Of a DNA stretch of 37,979 bases, positions 24,293 to 32,852 are shown piece after piece (the first letter of the stretch is position 1; each line of letters begins with the position of its first letter). The stretch lies in the NCBI GenBank assembly GCA_035656495.1, contig DASRSL010000015.1, forward strand, positions 1 to 37,979. The letters run 5' to 3'. The stretch is from Roseiarcus sp035656495. Lineage in GTDB: Bacteria; Pseudomonadota; Alphaproteobacteria; Rhizobiales; Beijerinckiaceae. The notes beneath the pieces are model-generated. The model ran no database searches. It worked only from the letters and a program-made list of their open reading frames with translations, and was not told the DNA's origin. Made by a program: the position numbers and the translations under genes.

Positions 24293-25621
24293 ATGGCCAA
24301 GGATCAGCAAGGTTTGACGGTCGCCGGCTCGCCGCAATCGGCGCAGGCATTCGATCGCGCTGTCGCCGACTATTTCGGATTGACTGGAGATCCGGTCGGC
24401 GTTCTCAAGCAGGCGCTGAAGAACGACCCGGACTTTGTCCTCGGCGGGGTCGCCATTGCGGGTCTCTTCATGATCGGCGGCTTTCGCGGCGACCATCCGG
24501 AAGTGACGGCCGCGCTCGCTTCGGCAGAAGCCGCGACGCGGGGCGCCTCCTCGCGCGAAAGGATGCATCTCGCCGCCGTCAGGGCCTGGTCGGAGGGCCG
24601 GTCGCCGGACGCGACGCGCCTCTGGGAGACCATTCTGGCCGATTGGCCGGCCGACGCCCTCGCGCTCCGCTTCGGCCAGGACGCCTATCTGTTCCTCGGC
24701 CGGTCGCTCTCGATTCGCGACACCGCGGCGCGCGTCCTGCCGACCTGGGAGCGCGACAATCCCCTGACCAGCTTCATCCTCGGGACCTACGCGTTCGGGC
24801 TCGAGGAGGCGGGCGAGCTCGGCCCGGCCGAAGACGCAGGCCGCGAGGCTCTCGCGCGCAATCCGCGCGACGCGTGGGCGGCGCACGCGATCGCCCACGT
24901 CATGGAGACCGCGGGCCGCGGGGATGAGGGCGTCGCCTTTCTTCGGGACACACGGTCCGACTGGAGCGCGGCGCATTTCATGGCCGGCCACAACGGCTGG
25001 CATCTCGCCCTGTTCCTGATCGAGCAGCGTCGCTTCAGAGAAGTGCTCAACGATTACGATCGCTTCACCGCCCCGAAGCTCGCCGACGACATGACCCTCG
25101 ATCGCGTCGACGCGGCTTCGCTGCTGTGGCGGCTCGAACTCGCGGGAGTGGACGTCGCGGATCGCTGGGAACCGGTGGCGGCAGCGTGGATGTCGCATGT
25201 CGACGACCACGTGCTCGCCTTCAACGATTTGCATTGCGCGCTCGCCACCGCGCGTTCGCCGAATCGGGACGACCTCAGGCGGTTCCGCCGATCGCTCGAC
25301 GCATACGAGCGGCAGGGCTCGGGCCACAACCGGCTGGTTACGGCGGAGGTCGGGCGACGCTTCATCGACGGCGCGATCGCTTATGCGGAGGGGGACTGGC
25401 GACGCGCCATCGACGCCATGCTGCCGGTGCGCTTCGAGACTTTCCGCATCGGCGGCAGCCATACCCAGCGCGACATCATCAACAGAACGCTGATCGCCTC
25501 GGCCGAGCGCGCGGGCGACCGGGCCCTGGTCCAGACTCTGCACGACGAACGGGGCCGCCAAGCCGCCTCGGGGCACAAGGGGGCGTTTGGACCGAATCGG
25601 AGACCGGTCGGTCTCAATTGA
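24293..25621 (+). CDS. TTC38-like tetratricopeptide protein
   Basis: The 442-aa protein consists of paired helices of the TPR type, with repeated A-x-x-x-G/A-x2-L-x-G patterns, and matches the TTC38 family found from bacteria to animals. Strong blocks are AAHAIAHVMETAGRGDEGVAFL and FMAGHNGWHLALFLIE, followed by FNDLHCALA, whose conserved histidines are a hallmark of the family. No signal peptide or membrane helix is present. TPR proteins mediate protein contacts, but no activity is established for this family. An alternative ATG at 24269 would add eight residues; it lies before the ggagg element and is therefore less likely. Confidence 0.88.
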   Translation: MAKDQQGLTVAGSPQSAQAFDRAVADYFGLTGDPVGVLKQALKNDPDFVLGGVAIAGLFMIGGFRGDHPEVTAALASAEAATRGASSRERMHLAAVRAWSEGRSPDATRLWETILADWPADALALRFGQDAYLFLGRSLSIRDTAARVLPTWERDNPLTSFILGTYAFGLEEAGELGPAEDAGREALARNPRDAWAAHAIAHVMETAGRGDEGVAFLRDTRSDWSAAHFMAGHNGWHLALFLIEQRRFREVLNDYDRFTAPKLADDMTLDRVDAASLLWRLELAGVDVADRWEPVAAAWMSHVDDHVLAFNDLHCALATARSPNRDDLRRFRRSLDAYERQGSGHNRLVTAEVGRRFIDGAIAYAEGDWRRAIDAMLPVRFETFRIGGSHTQRDIINRTLIASAERAGDRALVQTLHDERGRQAASGHKGAFGPNRRPVGLN

Positions 25622-25795
25622 CAGTCCGCTCGAGTCCCGGACAGCGGCTGGCGACTGCGAAAGGACCGCGAGACCGACGGTGACCGGCCCAAACCTTCCG
25701 CTTCCCCATCGTTAACGGCCTGTTTAGCCGACTCAGCAATTCTCGGCTGATCGGCTGGGAATCGTCGCGGGTACGCGGGTCGGAAAGGTGTCGGG

Positions 25796-26365
25796 ATGAC
25801 GGACGTTACGCGCCGAAAGTTTCTCGGCATGGCGGCGGTCGGTGCTCTCGGGTTTTCGGCGCCGGCGCGGGCCGAGGCGCCCGACACGTTTTCGCCTGAG
25901 GAGATCGTCGGCGCCGGCCACCGGTTCTTCGGCTCCGTCTCGCGCGGCCTCGCCGAGGCCGTCCAGGAGGCTGGCCGCCGTTGGGGTCTGCCGAACGCCT
26001 ATATCCTCGGCCAGGAAGCTTCGGCCGCCTTCGTCGGCGGCCTGCGCTACGGCGAAGGCAAGATGTCCACCCGGAACGCCGGTAATCCGCCGGTCTATTG
26101 GCAAGGCCCATCCGTCGGCTTTGACGCCGGGGCGGACGGCGACCGGACCATGATGCTGGTCTACAACCTGCCGGACACCGGGGCGATCTTCGATCGCTTC
26201 GGCGGAATCGACGGCTCGGCCTATTTTGTCGGGGGCTTCGGCTTCACCGCGCTCGGCGCCAAGGGCGTCGTGGTGGTCCCCATCCGCACCGGGCTCGGAT
26301 GGCGGCTCGGCGTCGATGTCAGCTATCTGAAGTTCACCCAGCAGCCGACTTGGAATCCGTTTTGA
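25796..26365 (+). CDS. eipA: DUF1134 / EipA-like envelope protein
   Basis: A 189-aa exported protein. The N-terminus TRRKFLGMAAVGALG...APARA has the twin-arginine and hydrophobic core of a Tat-type signal, cleaved near residue 26. The mature domain with GRRWGLPNAYILGQEASAAFVGGLRYGEG, YWQGPSVGFDAGADG and GWRLGVDVSYLKFT is the DUF1134 domain. In Brucella the member EipA is periplasmic and needed for envelope integrity and virulence; a similar structural role is inferred here. It has its own transcription unit. Confidence 0.9.
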   Translation: MTDVTRRKFLGMAAVGALGFSAPARAEAPDTFSPEEIVGAGHRFFGSVSRGLAEAVQEAGRRWGLPNAYILGQEASAAFVGGLRYGEGKMSTRNAGNPPVYWQGPSVGFDAGADGDRTMMLVYNLPDTGAIFDRFGGIDGSAYFVGGFGFTALGAKGVVVVPIRTGLGWRLGVDVSYLKFTQQPTWNPF

Positions 26366-26814
26366 CAGCTCGCCGCTACCGAGGTTCTTCGACTCGAAGT
26401 GCTCTTGAGGTAGATTAGGTTCTGGACGAAGGGCGCGGGCCGGCCCGACCCCTGCCGCGGGCGGGAGGCGAAGAGCAACAAGAGCACCTGCACGCAATCT
26501 GAAGCCCGACATGCTCCGCCGCGGAAGGGCCGCGCCGCGTAGACCCTTCTCGCATCGTCGGCGGGGCCATCACCTTAGACGCAATCGGGAGGAAGCGCGA
26601 TCCATCCCATCTCGCGCCGGCGCCTGCCGACGATGGCGAAGTCGAGCGGGCCGTGCTGAGATAGGCGGCGCGCCGGGCTTGGTCGCGAGCGTCGCGATCA
26701 TGGAAGACTGACGATCCGGTCGTAACCGAGATCGGCGGCTTTTGCCCTTTTGCCGCCTCAGCCATAAAGAACGGGTGGGAACAAATTGCGCTTTACGTCC
26801 TTGGGGAAGGAGCG
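26366..26814. other. Gap without recognised genes
   Basis: About 450 bases. Short frames on both strands are Arg/Pro/Ser-rich and lack domain signals. It may contain decayed coding DNA, but no family could be recognised. The final bases carry a ggaaggag ribosome-binding site for the next gene. Confidence 0.5.
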
Positions 26815-27816
26815 ATGGACATTTGCGTGATCGGGGCGGGGGCGATTGGAGGACTGCTCGCGGCCAAGCTTGCTGAGGCCGGCGAGAGCGTAAGCGTCGT
26901 TGCGCGGGGCGAGCACTTGAAGGCGATCCTCGAGCGCGGCCTCGTTCTCAAGGAGGAGGGGCGCGAAACCGTCGTGCGCGTCCGCGCGACACATCGGATC
27001 GCCGACGTAGGGCGGCCAGAACTCGTCGTGCTCGGTGTCAAGGCGCATCAGTTGCCAGCAGTGGCGGCGGACGTCGCCTCGATCCTGTCCCCGACGGCGT
27101 TGGTGCTGACCGCGCAAAACGGGATTCCCTGGTGGTATTTCTTCAAGCACGGGGGGCCTTTCGAGGGCGTCCGGCTGAACAGCGTCGACCCCGGCGGGGT
27201 GATCGCTGACCATCTGCCGATCGACTCGGTCATAGCGTCGGTCGTGTATCCGGCCGCGGAGATCGAAAGGCCGGGGGTCATCAGGCACATCGAAGGCTAT
27301 CGCCTTTCGCTCGCCGAGATCGACGGCTCGAGAACCGACCGCGTCGCCGCCCTATCACAGGCGTTCTCGCGTGCGGGCTTCAAATCGCCGGTCCTTTCCG
27401 ACGTGCGCGCCGAAATCTGGACAAAGCTCTGGGGCAATCTCGCCTTCAATCCGATCAGCGCGCTCAGCCGCTCGACGCTCGAGGGCATCTGCCGGTATCC
27501 GGCAACCCGCGCGCTCGCCGCGGCGATGATGCGCGAAGCGCAGACTGTCGGCGAAGCGTTTGGCGTCCGGTTCCGGATCTCCATTGAAAAGCGGATCGCC
27601 GGCGCCGAAGGAGTCGGCGCGCACAAGACGTCGATGCTGCAGGACGTCGAGGCGGGTCGCCCGATCGAGATCGACGCGCTGCTGGGCTCGGTCATCGAGC
27701 TTGGCCAATTGGCGCGGATTGCGACCCCGCATCTCGACGCGGTCTACGCGGTCGCGAAGTTGTTGGGCGAGACGCTCGCCGGGAGGACGGGCCGGCCGGC
27801 GTTGGCGCAAGCTTGA
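26815..27816 (+). CDS. Ketopantoate reductase family protein (2-dehydropantoate 2-reductase)
   Basis: The 333-aa protein has the ketopantoate reductase fold: an N-terminal NADPH-binding GAGAIGG (7-13), VLGVKAHQ with the catalytic lysine (about 76), and TAQNGIPW. The C-terminal helical domain has EIWTKLWGNLAFNPISALSR, with the conserved Lys/Asn pair, and HKTSMLQDVEAGRPIEIDAL. PanE makes pantoate for coenzyme A. Many paralogues act on other 2-oxoacids, and the position 16 bases before an acyl-CoA synthetase suggests this copy could belong to a 2-oxoacid or oxalate route instead. ggaaggag precedes the ATG. Confidence 0.9.
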   Translation: MDICVIGAGAIGGLLAAKLAEAGESVSVVARGEHLKAILERGLVLKEEGRETVVRVRATHRIADVGRPELVVLGVKAHQLPAVAADVASILSPTALVLTAQNGIPWWYFFKHGGPFEGVRLNSVDPGGVIADHLPIDSVIASVVYPAAEIERPGVIRHIEGYRLSLAEIDGSRTDRVAALSQAFSRAGFKSPVLSDVRAEIWTKLWGNLAFNPISALSRSTLEGICRYPATRALAAAMMREAQTVGEAFGVRFRISIEKRIAGAEGVGAHKTSMLQDVEAGRPIEIDALLGSVIELGQLARIATPHLDAVYAVAKLLGETLAGRTGRPALAQA

Positions 27817-27832
27817 ATTTGGAGCGCGAGAG

Positions 27833-29350
27833 ATGAGCGAAAGTCGGACGTTGCGAGCCCTGATTGCATCCGGACGTAACGAGGCGACCGCGATCGCCGC
27901 TGAAAGCGCGCCGCCGCTGACCTATGCGGCGCTCAGTGCGCTCTTGAATCATACCGTCGCTCGTCTGAATGAACTCGGCGTGGGACGCGGCGACCGCGTC
28001 GCGATCGTGCTGCCGAACGGACCTGAAATGGCGACTGCCTTTTTGTCGGTCGCCGCCGCGGCGACCACGGCGCCGCTCAACCCGGCCTATCGTCCAGACG
28101 AATTCGAGTTCTATATGGGCGACCTCGGGGCGAAGGCGCTGATCGTCGAGGCCGGCAGCGGGTCGCCTGCGATCGCGGCGGCTCGAAAGCTCGGCGTCGC
28201 GCTCCTGACGCTGACGCCGGAGGCGAAGTCCGGAGCGGGCGCGTTCCGGCTCTCAGGAGCGTCGGGCGGACAAGCGGCCCGCACCGGCCCGGCCGATTCC
28301 GATGACGTCGCGCTGATCCTGCACACGTCCGGCACGACCTCTCGTCCGAAAATCGTGCCGCTGACGCAGGCCAATCTTTGGACGTCGGCGCAGAACATCG
28401 CAAGGACGCTTCAGCTCGGGGCGAGCGATCGCGCGCTGAACGTCATGCCGCTGTTCCATATTCACGGGTTGATCGCCGGGCTTACTGCGCCGCTCTCTTG
28501 TGGCGGAAGCGTATTTTGCACCCCCGGCTTCAACGCGCTCAGGTTCTTCGCGGCGATGAAGGCCGCCCGTCCGACCTGGTACACGGCCGTGCCGACCATG
28601 CATCAGGCGATCCTGACCCGAGCGGACCACAACAAGGAGATTATCGCCCGCAATCCGCTTCGCTTCATCCGCTCGTCGTCTTCGTCGATGCCGCCGCAGG
28701 TCATCGGCGAACTGGAGGCGATCTTTGGCGCGCCGGTCATCGAGGCTTACGGGATGACCGAGGCGACCCACCAGATGGCGTCAAATCCATTGCATGGTAA
28801 GCGCAAACCGGGCTCCGTCGGGCTCGCTGCGGGTCCCGAGATCGCGATCATGGACGAGGCCGGGCGCCTGCTCGGTCGCAGCGAGATCGGCGAAGTCGTC
28901 ATTCGCGGCCCGAGCGTCACCTCGGGCTATGAGAACAATCCGGAGGCGAACGCCAAGGCGTTCGTGAATGGATGGTTCCGCACCGGCGATCAGGGCGTCA
29001 TCGACCGCGACGGATATCTCACGCTGACGGGGCGGTTGAAGGAGATCATCAATCGCGGGGGCGAAAAGATTTCGCCTCGCGAAGTCGACGAAGCGCTGAT
29101 GGACCATCCGGCGGTGCTGCAGGTCGTGACTTTCGCCATGCCGCACGATATGCTCGGCGAGGATGTCGCCGCCGCAGTGGTGCTGCGCGAAGGATTGGCG
29201 GCGACCGAGCAGGAGCTTCGCGCGTTTCTTTCCGAACGCCTCGCGGCGTTCAAAACGCCGCGGACAATTCACTTTCTCGACGAAATCCCAAAGGGGCCGA
29301 CCGGCAAGTTGCAGCGTATCGGGCTGGCGCAGAAGCTTGGGCTGGCGTGA
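27833..29350 (+). CDS. Acyl-CoA synthetase, probable oxalate--CoA ligase
   Basis: A 505-aa adenylate-forming enzyme. It has the P-loop-like HTSGTTSRPKIVPLTQ (164-179), the A5 block YGMTEATHQMASNP, the A8 hinge GWFRTGDQG and GRLKEIINRGGEKISPREVDEAL, and the C-terminal catalytic lysine in PKGPTGKLQR (about 492). The run TSGTTSRPK with PLFHIHGLIAGL and WYTAVPTMHQ is characteristic of oxalyl-CoA synthetases (plant AAE3, yeast Pcs60), so oxalate is the likely substrate; malonate or other short dicarboxylates remain possible. It is 16 bases behind the ketopantoate reductase with its own ggag site, suggesting an operon. No oxalyl-CoA decarboxylase or formyl-CoA transferase is seen in the window. Confidence 0.88.
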   Translation: MSESRTLRALIASGRNEATAIAAESAPPLTYAALSALLNHTVARLNELGVGRGDRVAIVLPNGPEMATAFLSVAAAATTAPLNPAYRPDEFEFYMGDLGAKALIVEAGSGSPAIAAARKLGVALLTLTPEAKSGAGAFRLSGASGGQAARTGPADSDDVALILHTSGTTSRPKIVPLTQANLWTSAQNIARTLQLGASDRALNVMPLFHIHGLIAGLTAPLSCGGSVFCTPGFNALRFFAAMKAARPTWYTAVPTMHQAILTRADHNKEIIARNPLRFIRSSSSSMPPQVIGELEAIFGAPVIEAYGMTEATHQMASNPLHGKRKPGSVGLAAGPEIAIMDEAGRLLGRSEIGEVVIRGPSVTSGYENNPEANAKAFVNGWFRTGDQGVIDRDGYLTLTGRLKEIINRGGEKISPREVDEALMDHPAVLQVVTFAMPHDMLGEDVAAAVVLREGLAATEQELRAFLSERLAAFKTPRTIHFLDEIPKGPTGKLQRIGLAQKLGLA

Positions 29351-29386
29351 GCGCCCCGCGGGCGCGGAGGACATCGGAGCGACGGA

Positions 29387-29569
29387 TGAACGATCCGCGC
29401 GTCCTGCAGACGGGCCGTCCGCCCATACGCGCGCCTCGCGGCGTCGTCTCGACGCCGCATTGCCTTGCCAGCGGCGCGGGATTGCAAGCTTGCGCCGCGA
29501 CGGGAGCGCGGTGGATGCGGCGATCGCGGCCAATGCGGCCCTGTCGTCGTGTATCCGCACGGCGATAGT
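29387..29569 (+). pseudogene. ggt: 5' fragment of a gamma-glutamyltransferase gene
   Basis: Starting at ATG 29387, frame one gives RGVVSTPHCLASGAGLQ, the N-terminal block of gamma-glutamyltransferases. From about 29487 the match continues only in another frame (SLRRDGSAVDAAIAANAAL), and from about 29543 in a third frame (VVVYPHGDS). Intact enzymes are about 530-600 aa and continue with the IGGG segment and the self-cleavage threonine; none of that is present. Two frameshifts and truncation make it non-functional. It lies 36 bases after the synthetase, so the intact gene was probably in the same operon. Its missing 3' end is found inverted just downstream. Confidence 0.82.
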
Positions 29570-29626
29570 TGCTTCATCCAGCCGGAAAGCACCCGCTCGC
29601 CCCGCGTCGTTGCTTTGACAGAGCCA

Positions 29627-29851
29627 TCAAAAACCCAGTACGACGCCGTCGCCGCGTTGATCGGCCTCTCCCTCGAAGCAACTGCTCTCGTGATCGACGC
29701 GAATAGCCTGCGAATACCCCATTCTGTCGTCCCAGTCGCCGATCATTTGCACCGGCTGGCCGCAACGCTTGAGCTCACGCATGACGTCCCCCGATATGCG
29801 GCCTTTGCGTAGCCGGTAGTGGTCCCGGCTCACCAGCCGCGCGGCGGGCCC
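29627..29851 (-). pseudogene. ggt: Inverted 3' fragment of a gamma-glutamyltransferase gene
   Basis: On the minus strand, SRDHYRLRKGRISGDVMRELK, then GDWDDRMGYSQAIRVDHE and FEGEADQRGDGVVLGF match the C-terminal block of gamma-glutamyltransferase (usually GHAQAI...GGADPRGDG). The match ends at a normal stop codon (29627-29629). The piece has no start, lacks the catalytic threonine and faces the 5' fragment. Aspartate-proline-arginine of the usual DPRGDG is DQRGDG here, consistent with decay. This and the 5' fragment are probably halves of one gene after an inversion and deletion. Confidence 0.8.
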
Positions 29852-29934
29852 GCTTGCCGCGACCACGTGGCAACGACCGGCGACCGATCGAGCCGCGTGC
29901 GTCGATCCGGAGTGGACGGCGACGCGGATCAGGC

Positions 29935-30159
29935 TCAAAGCGCTCTCTTTTGCGCCAGTCGGATGATTACGTCGCTCATGCTCTCGCCGAGCCGGCGCTT
30001 GAGGCTCAGGCTGTTCGCTGCGCCCTCGTCGAGCGTGAGGAGACAACGGCCGCGCTCGTCGCGCTCCGGGTTCAGGACGATCGAGCCGGCTGGCAGGACG
30101 CCCTTGATGGCGCGATAGGCGCGCGGCGTGACGGCGATGCGGATCAATGTGCCCGCCAT
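29935..30159 (-). CDS. Small conserved-looking protein of unknown function
   Basis: The 74-aa product reads MAGTLIRIAVTPRAYRAIKG, then LPAGSIVLNPERDERGRCLLTLDEGAAN and ends GESMSDVIIRLAQKRAL. It looks like a folded alpha/beta mini-protein, and similar small 'RIAVTxxAxxAI...GESYSDVIxRL' proteins occur in other Hyphomicrobiales. No function is known to me. The ribosome-binding site is weak. The C-terminal end approaches the inverted ggt fragment, so it may have been carried in with the rearrangement. Confidence 0.6.
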   Translation of the reverse strand: MAGTLIRIAVTPRAYRAIKGVLPAGSIVLNPERDERGRCLLTLDEGAANSLSLKRRLGESMSDVIIRLAQKRAL

Positions 30160-30465
30160 TTGATCGCGTTCTGTTCTCTACAAGTTTAAGCCGCCTCACG
30201 TTGACGAATTCTTAAGGAGCGCGAGCGCGGACGATTCGCGCAAGCTCGCGCGCCGCCTATCGATGCCCGACTCCGCCGACACGCTCACGCCTGCAGAGCC
30301 GAACGACTCGGCCGCTTATGCGCTCCGACGCCAGGGCCGCAGGAGGGTCCGCAACGCCGACGAGATCGTGGCGGAGAGATTTGTGTGAAGCATTTGGAGC
30401 GCGCGGGCTCGTCGTCATAATGACCGGCGGAACGCCGTCATCGGACTCAACGAAGGTCGCGCTCT
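30160..30465. pseudogene. Gap holding a broken 'HLERAG' small gene
   Basis: The first 150 bases hold nothing recognisable. On the plus strand, around 30355-30460, NADEIVAERFV, then KHLERAG and VVIMTGGTPSSDSTKV can be read in successive frames. They resemble EIVERRLDEHLERAGFVVM at 22.9 kb. The interruptions (a stop after ERFV and a frame change after ERAG) show that it is not a working gene. The product's function is unknown. Confidence 0.5.
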
Positions 30466-32232
30466 TTAGCGGTCTTCAAGGCTTCTTGCTTGCGCCAGGG
30501 CTTGGCCGACAACTCGCGCAAGCTCCGCCTGCTGGTAGGGCTTGGGCAAAACCGGGAGCCTTTCCGCAAGGTTGCCATCGCGCCTCGGCACTGCGTTTAC
30601 GCCTCCGGCAGTATATCCGGAGGTGAGGATGGCTGGGAGTTGCGGCCGCAACACTCGGGCCGCGCGCACCAACTCGGCCCCCGTCATCCCGCCTGGCATC
30701 ACGGCGTCGGTGAGAACGAGGTCGACGCGGTTCTCGGGTTGTTGGAGAAGCTGCAGCGCCTCGGGTCCATTCGTCGCCGCGAGCGTCGCATAACCTAAGT
30801 CTTGGAGCTGCGCGAGCACAAGATCACGCACGTTAGGGTCATCCTCGACCACAAGCACGGCGCCCGTTCCTGACAAAATCGGTGGCGTCGAAGGCGGGAC
30901 TGCCGCTGTCGCGGCCACCCTCGGGAGATGGATGCGGACTGTCGTGCCGCGCCCGACCTCGCTCTCCAACGTCACAAAGCCGCCGGATTGCCTGACAAAT
31001 CCGTGCACCTGGCTGAGCCCGAGTCCAGTTCCCTTTCCGGGCTCCTTGGTGGTGTAGAACGGTTCCATCGCCCGCTCCAGGACCTCCGCCGGCATGCCGA
31101 CGCCATTGTCCGCGACTTCCACGACGACATAGTCGCCCGGTTCGGCGTCCGGATAATGCGCTGAATCTTGAGCGCTCAGGGAGAGATTCGCCGTTCGGAT
31201 CGTGAGCTCTCCGCCAGACGGCATTGCGTCTCGGGCGTTCACCGCCAGGTTCAAGAGAGCGGAGCCGAATTGGGCGGGATCCACATCGCAGGCCTCGGCT
31301 GAAGGATCGAACTGGAAGTCGATCCGGACCGACTCGTCGAGCATCCGCGTCGTGAGGACGTCGAAGTCGTGGACGAGATCGTTGATCGGCCGACTTTCGG
31401 GGCTCAAGGTCTGCCGCCGGGCGAAGGCAAGCAATTGGCTGGTTAGCTGGGCCCCGCGCGCGGCGGCCTTTTGCGCCGCCGCGATCAGGCCCTGCTGTCT
31501 CTCCTGGCCCACGACCTCCTTGGACAGGAGTTCGAGATTGCCGATGATAACCATCAGGAGATTATTGAAGTCGTGGGCGACGCCGCCGGTGAGCTGCCCG
31601 ATCGCCTCCATCTTCTGGGATTGCCGCAGCGCGTCTTCCGCCTCTCGGCGATCAGCGACTTCCTGCTCGACGCGCTGCTCGAGCGTCGCATTGAGGCGCC
31701 GCAGCTCGTTTTCGGCCCGGCGGCGCTCGACCGCGACGCCGAGCAAATTTGCGACGCCCTGCAGGAAGTCGATATCGTGCTCGGTAAACGTGCCGGAGCT
31801 TTCGCTGTCCGCTTCAAGCACTCCATAAGGGCGGCCCTCGCCCAGCAAGATCACATTGGCGGCGCGCTCGACGCCATGTTCTCTCAACAGAGCTGGGGTG
31901 CGGAAGCGCTGCTCAGTCGAGAGCATGTTGGAGATGACGGGCTTTCCGGTGTGCAACGCGTAGCCCGCCGGAGAGTCGAGATCGGCTCCAAGGGTGGCGT
32001 TCCCCACCACCCCGTCATGCCATCCGACGCCGGCGCGCACCAGAAGCCGGTTTTGATCCGGCAGGAACTCAAGAACCTTGCAGAAGCGGATATTCAGGCC
32101 CAACGCCGTCAGCCGGCATGCATCATCGAGAAGGGCCTCGAACCCGAGATCGGACAGAGCGCGGCGCCCGATTTCGGCGAGCAAGGCCTGCTGTCGGAGC
32201 CGGGCGGTTAGTTCATCCTGGGAGGAAGTCAT
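30466..32232 (-). CDS. Soluble hybrid histidine kinase (GAF-HisKA-HATPase-REC)
   Basis: The 588-aa protein has an N-terminal GAF sensor domain (about 15-170, with GEGRPYGVLEADS). A coiled coil follows (ENELRRLNATLEQRVEQEV), then a dimerisation domain with phospho-acceptor His220 in GGVAHDFNNLL. The ATP-binding domain has NARDAM, DNGVGM and GTGLGL, and the C-terminal receiver domain has phospho-acceptor Asp509 in LVLTDAVMPG, plus TSGYT and LPKPY. No membrane helix is present, so it senses a cytoplasmic ligand or protein. No response-regulator gene lies nearby. The ATG at 32232 with ggag upstream is preferred to the longer frame. The HDFNNLL box is typical of the kinase subgroup related to NtrB. 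Confidence 0.95.
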   Translation of the reverse strand: MTSSQDELTARLRQQALLAEIGRRALSDLGFEALLDDACRLTALGLNIRFCKVLEFLPDQNRLLVRAGVGWHDGVVGNATLGADLDSPAGYALHTGKPVISNMLSTEQRFRTPALLREHGVERAANVILLGEGRPYGVLEADSESSGTFTEHDIDFLQGVANLLGVAVERRRAENELRRLNATLEQRVEQEVADRREAEDALRQSQKMEAIGQLTGGVAHDFNNLLMVIIGNLELLSKEVVGQERQQGLIAAAQKAAARGAQLTSQLLAFARRQTLSPESRPINDLVHDFDVLTTRMLDESVRIDFQFDPSAEACDVDPAQFGSALLNLAVNARDAMPSGGELTIRTANLSLSAQDSAHYPDAEPGDYVVVEVADNGVGMPAEVLERAMEPFYTTKEPGKGTGLGLSQVHGFVRQSGGFVTLESEVGRGTTVRIHLPRVAATAAVPPSTPPILSGTGAVLVVEDDPNVRDLVLAQLQDLGYATLAATNGPEALQLLQQPENRVDLVLTDAVMPGGMTGAELVRAARVLRPQLPAILTSGYTAGGVNAVPRRDGNLAERLPVLPKPYQQAELARVVGQALAQARSLEDR

Positions 32233-32308
32233 CCCTGGGCTCCAAAAAAAGTCCACGCGGTTCAATGACGATGACGGTCAGATCATTCCGTCAAGTCTTT
32301 GATTGGAT

Positions 32309-32384
32309 TGGCGCGCCCAACGGGACTCGAACCCGTGTTTTCGCCGTGAAAGGGCGACGTCCTGGACCGCTAGACGATGGGCGC
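32309..32384 (-). tRNA. tRNA-Glu (anticodon TTC)
   Basis: The minus strand folds as a complete 76-nt tRNA including an encoded CCA. The acceptor stem is GCGCCCA/TGGGCGC with discriminator G. The anticodon stem CGCC/GGCG encloses a loop with TTC (32348-32350), and the T-arm is ACGGGTTCGAGTCCCGT. The TTC anticodon reads glutamate codons. It sits upstream of and on the same strand as the hybrid kinase gene. Confidence 0.95.
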
Positions 32385-32852
32385 AAACAGAATCGGCCGC
32401 TGCTCCGGGCGGCGGAGCCGAGGTTGCTATACGGGGCGCGTTCCGCCCGCGCAAGGGCCACTGCTTGATCGTTTGCCTGGCAGGGGGAGCGGAGCGAAAC
32501 GCTCCGGATCACCGTCTTTTGCGCTCGCCTTCTCCAGCCGCCCGAAGGGTGCAGTCGAGGGGCCTAGGCAATTTTCGTAGATTTACGGTGGGGCGAATCC
32601 GCTGTTATCGGCATTCAGTCCGCTTTTCCGCCTGGTTCGACGCTTTGGCCAAGACGCTGAATGTGCACGCATATTGGCCGAAAAATCCGGCCTGAGCAGC
32701 CCGTCTTTGCGAAACCCGCTGTTCTTGCCCCTGTTATCACCGGATCCGGGCCGCGCCGGGCCGCGCCCGCGCCACACGGCTCAGCGAACGCTTGCGCGGA
32801 GCGGTCGTCCGCGCCAAAGCTGCGCGGGTCCGCATAACTTCGAGGATAGCCC
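32385..32852. other. Gap with possible AT-rich repeat remnants
   Basis: About 470 bases without a convincing gene. Strings such as aacagggg and ttttcgg/ccgaaaaat around 32590-32745 are reminiscent of the repeat patches at 2.1 kb and 36.6 kb but are not close enough to call copies. The promoters of the divergent tRNA and oxidoreductase genes must be here; none can be pinpointed. Confidence 0.45.

Noticed and set aside
24284..25576. 430-aa minus-strand frame
   Set aside because: Antisense of the TTC38-like gene, whose conserved blocks are clear on the plus strand.
26415..26765. 116-aa minus-strand frame before the ketopantoate reductase
   Set aside because: Ser/Arg/Pro-rich with no domain signal and no ribosome-binding site; likely random or decayed DNA.
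27833..29350. Malonyl-CoA synthetase (MatB) partner for the malonyl-CoA decarboxylase
   Set aside because: The TSGTTSRPK and PLFHIHGLIAGL signatures fit oxalyl-CoA synthetases better, and the genes are 15 kb apart; malonate is kept only as an alternative substrate.
32583..32777. Gap after tRNA-Glu as an integrated element with an attachment site
   Set aside because: No integrase, no duplicated tRNA 3' end and no phage gene is visible, and ordinary housekeeping genes follow.
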